A stretch of DNA of 42,552 nucleotides from NCBI GenBank assembly GCA_964499955.1, contig CAZCMI010000004.1, positions 1-42,552 of the forward strand. Reading direction: 5' to 3'. The notes below the pieces were generated by a model. That model was given only the letters and a program-made list of their open reading frames with translations, did not search any database and had not been told where the DNA came from. Both the position numbers and the translations under genes were made by a program. Origin of the DNA: JAJYIV01 sp964499955. GTDB taxonomy: Bacteria; Patescibacteriota; Patescibacteriia; UBA9934; GWF2-40-263. The number at the start of each line of letters is the position of its first letter. Position 1 is the first letter of the stretch. This document shows, one piece after another, positions 39,124-42,552 of this stretch.

Positions 39124-40596
39124 TTACATCCCCCGCAGCCAGGCCAGCAACGTGCGGACGCCGTGACCGGTGCCGCCTTTTTTGGTGTAGGCGTTGAGCG
39201 GTTTTTCGGCGTAGGCCGGGCCGGCGATGTCCAAATGCGCCCAGGGGCGCCCGTCCACGAACTCCTCCAGCAGCAGGCCAGCGGTGAGCGTGCCGCCCCA
39301 GCGGCTGGTGGTGTTCTTGTAATCCGCTACGTCGGATTTGATTTCCTTCTTGTACGCCGGTTCCAGCGGCAATTCCCACACGTTCTCGCCCGCCTCGCCG
39401 GCGGCCGCCTTCACCTGTGCGGCCACCGTGCGGTCGTTGGACATGAGGCCGGTGATCTCCTCGCCGAGCGCCACCACGCACGCGCCGGTGAGCGTCGCCA
39501 GGTCCACGATCACGTCGGGATTTTGGCGGGACGCGTAGGTCAACGAATCGGCCAGCGTAACGCGCCCCTCGGCGTCGGTGTTCAGGATTTCGATGGTCTT
39601 GCCGCTCAGGGTCTTTACCACGTCGCCGGGGCGCAGGGCCTTGCCGGACGGCATGTTTTCGCACGCGCCGAAGATGCCGTGCACTTCCACGTTCGGCTTG
39701 ATCCGGTCCAGCACGGCGAACGCGCCGATCACCGCGGCGGCGCCGGCCATGTCGCACTTCATCGTTTCCATACCGGAGGCGTTCTTCAACGACAACCCGC
39801 CGGAATCGAACGTGACGGCCTTCCCCACCAGGGCGACGCGCTTCTTTGCCTTCTTGGCGGGCTTGTAGACCATGTGCACCAGCACTGGGTCGTGGTCGCT
39901 GCCTTGGGCAACGCCCAGCAGGCCGCCCGCGCCCATTTTCTTCAACTCAGCCTTGCGGAAGGACGTGAACGACAGGCCGGGCTTGCCCTTCACCAATCCC
40001 TCGGCCGCCTTGGCCAGTTCCGCGGGGGTCAGATGCCCGCCGGGATGGTTCACCAAGTCCCGCGCGTGGGCGGTGCCTTCGGCGAACAGCAGGCCGAGCG
40101 CGAAGCCGTCCTTGGCGGGACGCAGGGCCTTGGCATCGGCCACCGCGACGGTAATGGAATCAGGGCCGTCGTGTTTCTTCTCCTTGAAATGGCCGTAATG
40201 ATACATGGCCAGGAACGCGCCTTCCGCCGCCGCTTTCGCCGTGGCGAACGGCCCCACGGCCGCGGGAACGTCCAAGGCAATGAGAACATCTCCATGCTTG
40301 GCGGCGTTCAGGACGGCAGCGCACGCAAGACGCACCTGTTCCTCCGAAACGCGGTTTTCCGGCCCCATGCCCACGAGCAACACACGCGCGGCGGGCAGAC
40401 GCCCTTCCATGCGGACCAGCAGGGTTTCCTCCGCACCGCCTTTGAACCGTTCTTCCTTCGCCACGGCGGAGAGATATCCGCCTGTCGCGTCGTCGACGTC
40501 CTTGGCGGCGCCCTGCGGGCCTTCCTCCGGCCAGAACAACGCGAGGGTGTGGCAGGCGGTTTCCAATACGTCGGTTTTCTTGAGGGAGAAGGTCAT
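39124..40596 (-). CDS. pepA: leucyl aminopeptidase (M17)
   Basis: Predicted 490 aa, full length. An N-terminal macro-like domain precedes the M17 catalytic domain: VGKAVTFDSGGLSLK (~255, metal-binding Lys and Asp), METMKCDMAGAAAV and NTDAEGRVTLADSL (~337, Asp and Glu ligands, catalytic Arg). It removes N-terminal residues from peptides, with two metals per active site, usually as a hexamer. The second aminopeptidase-like gene in this window besides the M29-type one. Confidence 0.95.
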   Translation of the reverse strand: MTFSLKKTDVLETACHTLALFWPEEGPQGAAKDVDDATGGYLSAVAKEERFKGGAEETLLVRMEGRLPAARVLLVGMGPENRVSEEQVRLACAAVLNAAKHGDVLIALDVPAAVGPFATAKAAAEGAFLAMYHYGHFKEKKHDGPDSITVAVADAKALRPAKDGFALGLLFAEGTAHARDLVNHPGGHLTPAELAKAAEGLVKGKPGLSFTSFRKAELKKMGAGGLLGVAQGSDHDPVLVHMVYKPAKKAKKRVALVGKAVTFDSGGLSLKNASGMETMKCDMAGAAAVIGAFAVLDRIKPNVEVHGIFGACENMPSGKALRPGDVVKTLSGKTIEILNTDAEGRVTLADSLTYASRQNPDVIVDLATLTGACVVALGEEITGLMSNDRTVAAQVKAAAGEAGENVWELPLEPAYKKEIKSDVADYKNTTSRWGGTLTAGLLLEEFVDGRPWAHLDIAGPAYAEKPLNAYTKKGGTGHGVRTLLAWLRGM

Positions 40597-40608
40597 AACG
40601 GGACGATG

Positions 40609-40764
40609 CTAAGAACGGCGGAAGAGTGAACGGACGGCGGCGGGCAACCCGCGCACGGAGAGCCACACGCGCCGCAGCGCATAAGCGACGATGGGGAAAA
40701 CGGCCAGGACAGCGCCGATACCGGTCGTATGGGCGTTCCCCGTTTGGCCGCAGATCTCGCACAT
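40609..40764 (-). CDS. 51-aa membrane protein with N-terminal CxxC
   Basis: ATG 40764 to TAG. It begins MCEICGQTGN, has one hydrophobic helix (residues ~15-32, IGAVLAVFPIVAYAL) and a basic C-terminus (SLFRRS). The Cys pair near the N-terminus could bind metal or be redox-active. It lies 12 bp before pepA and 12 bp after the next membrane-protein gene, in the same direction, which supports it as a real small gene. Unrecognised. Confidence 0.6.
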   Translation of the reverse strand: MCEICGQTGNAHTTGIGAVLAVFPIVAYALRRVWLSVRGLPAAVRSLFRRS

Positions 40765-40776
40765 AGCGGGCGTACC

Positions 40777-41127
40777 TTACGCCACCTCCATCGCAACGCC
40801 AAATCCGTGCACGAAGGGGATGGTCAGCAGGGCGAAGGCGGCCACGGAGGCGATGAAGAACCAGAAGATCGGGTCGCGCGCGTGGGAACAGTCCCGGCCC
40901 TTGAACCACACGCCCGCGGGGAAAAACACCAAGGCGTAGGCAGCAACGGCCAGGCAGAACAGCCCGGAGGCGGAGCCGAGTTCCGGCATCAACGTGAATG
41001 TTTCCCGAACGGCGGGAATGCGCACGGCCAGCAGGTTGCCGATCCACAGCACGTGCAGCGTGACCCCGGCGGCGAGCAGGGCGGCGGCCGCCACGGATTC
41101 ATGGACGCGGGCATGGAAGGAAAACAT
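40777..41127 (-). CDS. three-TM hypothetical membrane protein
   Basis: Predicted 116 aa. Three hydrophobic helices (residues ~12-35, 50-72 and 86-106) with a central polar segment FKGRDCSHARDP. No known motif. It is spaced 17 bp from the upstream gene at 41145-41552, which is also a small membrane protein. The two plus the 51-aa protein may work together, by inference from proximity only. Confidence 0.68.
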   Translation of the reverse strand: MFSFHARVHESVAAAALLAAGVTLHVLWIGNLLAVRIPAVRETFTLMPELGSASGLFCLAVAAYALVFFPAGVWFKGRDCSHARDPIFWFFIASVAAFALLTIPFVHGFGVAMEVA

Positions 41128-41144
41128 AGCGGGGCGGTTACGGG

Positions 41145-41552
41145 CTAGCGGACCATGGCCAAGAACGGTTGCAAGACGATGCCGGCCATTGCCAGGAAGG
41201 ACGCGGCGATGCACACGCGCACGGCGACGCGGTATTCTCGCCCGTGCGCCCCGGCGATGCGGTCCCCGAACACGCCGAGCACGGCCGTGGCCGTGGCCAA
41301 CAGTACGACGGCCGCCGCGTACGACAGCCACCGGTACGCGATACCGGACGGGCGCATGTCCAGGGCGTACAGCCGCGTGACGTCCAACCCCAACAGGCCG
41401 AGGAACAGGAAGGTCAGCGTACCGAGCACGCCGGTGAGCGGCCAGCCGAGTTGGGGACGGATCTGCAACAGCGCCGCCAATACGGCCGCCGCGCCGAACA
41501 GCAGGAGCGCCGCCCCGTAGAGGACGACGTACGGTTCGCCAAGCTCGTTCAT
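41145..41552 (-). CDS. four-TM hypothetical membrane protein
   Basis: Predicted 135 aa with four hydrophobic helices (residues ~8-28, 36-58, 70-92 and 106-130) connected by short loops, one with GDRIAGAHGREYRV. No catalytic motif. First gene of a run towards pepA. An extended -10 box (TG-C-TATACT) ends 8 nt before the ATG. Confidence 0.7.
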   Translation of the reverse strand: MNELGEPYVVLYGAALLLFGAAAVLAALLQIRPQLGWPLTGVLGTLTFLFLGLLGLDVTRLYALDMRPSGIAYRWLSYAAAVVLLATATAVLGVFGDRIAGAHGREYRVAVRVCIAASFLAMAGIVLQPFLAMVR

Positions 41553-41560
41553 ACGGGGAA

Positions 41561-41569
41561 AGTATAGCA
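41561..41569 (-). promoter_or_regulatory. extended -10 promoter of the small membrane-protein/pepA run
   Basis: Minus-strand TG-C-TATACT lies 8 nt before the ATG at 41552. The leader would be 1-2 nt. Confidence 0.55.
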
Positions 41570-41614
41570 TACGCCCGCCGCACCCGCGCGGCCGGGATGC
41601 GGCCCGTACGGGAC

Positions 41615-41643
41615 TTGACCGATACGCCCGGTTCGCGTATGAT
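41615..41643 (+). promoter_or_regulatory. strong promoter of the 37-aa basic protein gene
   Basis: TTGACC (41615-41620), exactly 17-bp spacer, TATGAT (41638-41643). Leader about 15 nt. Confidence 0.7.
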
Positions 41644-41664
41644 CGGCCGGTATCCACCTCTCTT

Positions 41665-41778
41665 ATGGGCATGCGTAAAAAGATCCGCACCATGTGGAAG
41701 GCGCAGCGCAAGGTCGACCTTGCCCGCATCCGCAAGCAAAAAGCCGTCCGCCTCACCAAGGCGGCCGCCGAGGCCTAA
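41665..41778 (+). CDS. 37-aa highly basic protein
   Basis: ATG 41665 to TAA 41778. Eleven Lys/Arg are visible in the first 24 residues (MRKKIRTMWKAQRKVDLARI) and the end is Ala-rich (KAAAEA). Predicted to be one amphipathic helix. It is monocistronic, with a well-formed promoter and a perfect terminator, which is unusual for such a short frame and suggests an abundant product. A nucleic-acid-binding or ribosome-associated role is a guess. A second in-frame ATG at 41671 is an alternative start. Confidence 0.65.
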   Translation: MGMRKKIRTMWKAQRKVDLARIRKQKAVRLTKAAAEA

Positions 41779-41785
41779 CGGCCGG

Positions 41786-41808
41786 AACGCCCCCGCGGGG
41801 GCGTTTTT
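41786..41808 (+). terminator. terminator of the 37-aa protein gene
   Basis: Near-perfect AACGCCCC/GGGGCGTT stem, followed by T-rich sequence. Confidence 0.85.
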
Positions 41809-41829
41809 GCTTGTCCGAAACCGCGGACG

Positions 41830-41865
41830 AAAAAGACCGGTTGCCGTACAGGACGGAAACCGGTC
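41830..41865 (-). terminator. terminator of the hypothetical gene at 41864-42214
   Basis: Minus-strand GACCGGTT/AACCGGTC stem (41865-41858 with 41842-41835), extended by inner CCGT/ACGG, followed by TTTTT (41834-41830). The stem overlaps the stop codon. Confidence 0.85.
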
Positions 41866-42214
41866 AGCGGCGAGGCTTCAGATGCGCGGGCAAGCGCTCA
41901 CCGAAGATGTGCACGAACGCCTCGACGGGCAGTTCGCACGGGATGCTCTCGGCGACGTACGCCCAACCCGCGGCGGGAGCGGCGGCGTCCCAGCGCACGA
42001 CGTCGTAGCCCAGGATGGTGACCCGGCCGCTATGAACGTCGAGTACCGCGTGTTCCAGCTCGTCGTCGATCACCGTGACGACCTGGGCATGCCGTGCGTG
42101 CGGTCCCCAATATTCCATGCAGACGCGCCGCCCCTGGACGAGGCAGCGTGAGCCGTGGGAGACGTCACCGGTGCGGCACACCTCCACGCCCTCCTTCATT
42201 TCTACGTGGGCCAT
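41864..42214 (-). CDS. hypothetical cytoplasmic protein
   Basis: Predicted 116 aa from ATG 42214, preceded by GAGGAGG. Upstream in-frame ATG 42262 is unsupported and overlaps rlmN. The chain is beta-rich with alternating hydrophobic strands (SRCLVQGRRVCMEYWG, AQVVTVIDDELEHAVLDVH, RVTILGYDVVRW). There are several His and Cys residues but no known motif, signal or TM. It has its own terminator; the upstream spacing to rlmN (44 bp) allows co-transcription. Confidence 0.68.
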   Translation of the reverse strand: MAHVEMKEGVEVCRTGDVSHGSRCLVQGRRVCMEYWGPHARHAQVVTVIDDELEHAVLDVHSGRVTILGYDVVRWDAAAPAAGWAYVAESIPCELPVEAFVHIFGERLPAHLKPRR

Positions 42215-42258
42215 GCGGCACCTCCTCGCCGGTACTCCAGCATGTTTGCCCCGACGTT

Positions 42259-42552
42259 TCAAGCCCCGGACGGGCGCTCTCCGGCATCCGCTTCAGCGCC
42301 CTGCTTCACGATCAGCTGGCCGCAGGCGGCGGCGATGTCGTCGCCCATCGTGCGGCGCGAGGTCACCGTCACCCCCTGCTCTTCCAGGCGGGCCATGAAG
42401 CGCGCCAGGGTTTCCTTCGGCGTGCTTTCAAACTCGCTGTTGGTGAAGTTGTACGGGATCAGGTTCACCTTCACCTGCCCCGCCTTCCGCACGAAGTCGG
42501 CCAGCAGCTCCGCGTGGCGCTCCGTGTCGTTCACGCCGTGCAGCATGACGTA
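42259..42552 (-). CDS. rlmN: 23S rRNA (adenine-2503-C2)-methyltransferase, C-terminal part
   Basis: Ninety-seven codons plus stop remain; the 5' part lies beyond the window. Recognised by YVMLHGVNDT, VNLIPYNFTNSEFESTP and the end VTVTSRRTMGDDIAAACGQL, which holds the cysteine of the radical-SAM methyl-transfer mechanism. It methylates A2503 in 23S rRNA and can also act on tRNA in E. coli. A few extra residues (EADAGERPSGA) follow the domain. Confidence 0.93.
   Translation of the reverse strand, partial: YVMLHGVNDTERHAELLADFVRKAGQVKVNLIPYNFTNSEFESTPKETLARFMARLEEQGVTVTSRRTMGDDIAAACGQLIVKQGAEADAGERPSGA

Noticed and set aside
41665..42214. Toxin-antitoxin pair formed by the 37-aa protein and the convergent 116-aa protein
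   Set aside because: The genes are convergent with separate terminators, which is not a TA arrangement, and neither has TA family motifs.
1..42552. tRNA, rRNA, CRISPR array or prophage
   Set aside because: I looked for GGTTCGANTCC-type T-arms, rRNA-like sequence, regular direct repeats with spacers and phage gene clusters on both strands and saw none. A dedicated scan (tRNAscan-SE, Infernal) would be decisive.

Overview
The window reads as chromosomal DNA of a small-genome, high-GC bacterium, most likely a member of the Candidate Phyla Radiation (Patescibacteria). No rRNA, tRNA or CRISPR is visible, so this placement rests on protein style. Evidence: two secreted proteins carry motifs typical of that group (a 'PGETLxPSCAPGSTNC' linker, 'GYAWSxNYGWINL' repeats, and a C-terminal domain of the 'VYHVGxDGxRHPFPD' type). 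A small FtsQ-like protein is encoded next to alanine racemase, MetG lacks the C-terminal tRNA-binding domain, and many products are minimal-length one- to four-TM proteins. Long open frames antisense to real genes are common and are GC-driven shadows.

Layout. 1-5.6 kb (+): tail of a membrane protein, two secreted surface proteins, a CobW-type GTPase, and a MarR regulator with gpsA. 5.7-10.2 kb: alternating single genes, most with their own promoter and terminator (hypothetical coiled-coil protein, xthA, an RpoH-type sigma factor, an M29-like peptidase, a hypothetical protein). 10.3-14.6 kb (+): WecG/TagA glycosyltransferase, gltX, an EnvC-like M23 protein, a two-TM protein and a zinc-ribbon protein. 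14.6-15.6 kb: an AT-rich stretch, mostly without genes, holding copy A of a palindromic repeat and a ManC-type cupin. 15.2-36.2 kb (-): 21 co-oriented genes: cupin, membrane protein, pgi, ftsQ-like, alr, nucleotidyltransferase, lysS, greA, then yibE/F, mrdA, mreD, mreC and mreB (transcribed in reverse of that order), a four-TM protein, a DUF721 protein, a UvrD-nuclease fusion, tatD, cvpA-like, metG, rsmI and a DUF3179 protein. 36.3-38.2 kb (+): superoxide dismutase, 2-Cys peroxiredoxin and a fragment of a surface protein. 38.2-42.6 kb (mostly -): thioredoxin-like ferredoxin, a hypothetical protein, pepA, three small membrane proteins, a tiny basic protein on the + strand, a hypothetical protein, and the 3' end of rlmN.

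How the genes fit together: envelope growth (mreBCD, PBP2, FtsQ-like, Alr, EnvC-like M23), translation (gltX, lysS, metG, rsmI, rlmN), oxidative defence (sod, prx, possibly the ferredoxin) and DNA repair (xthA, UvrD-nuclease).

The most unusual signal is a 126-141 bp imperfect palindrome with 23-bp terminal inverted repeats. It occurs at 14998-15123 and, inverted, at 26428-26568 between mreB and mreC. The terminal repeat also occurs alone at 19343-19365. It resembles ERIC/MITE-type elements in architecture but I do not recognise the sequence. Also notable are many promoters whose -10 box lies 6-10 nt before the start codon (leaderless or nearly so), and a terminator-like hairpin in the greA leader resembling the E. 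coli GraL arrangement.
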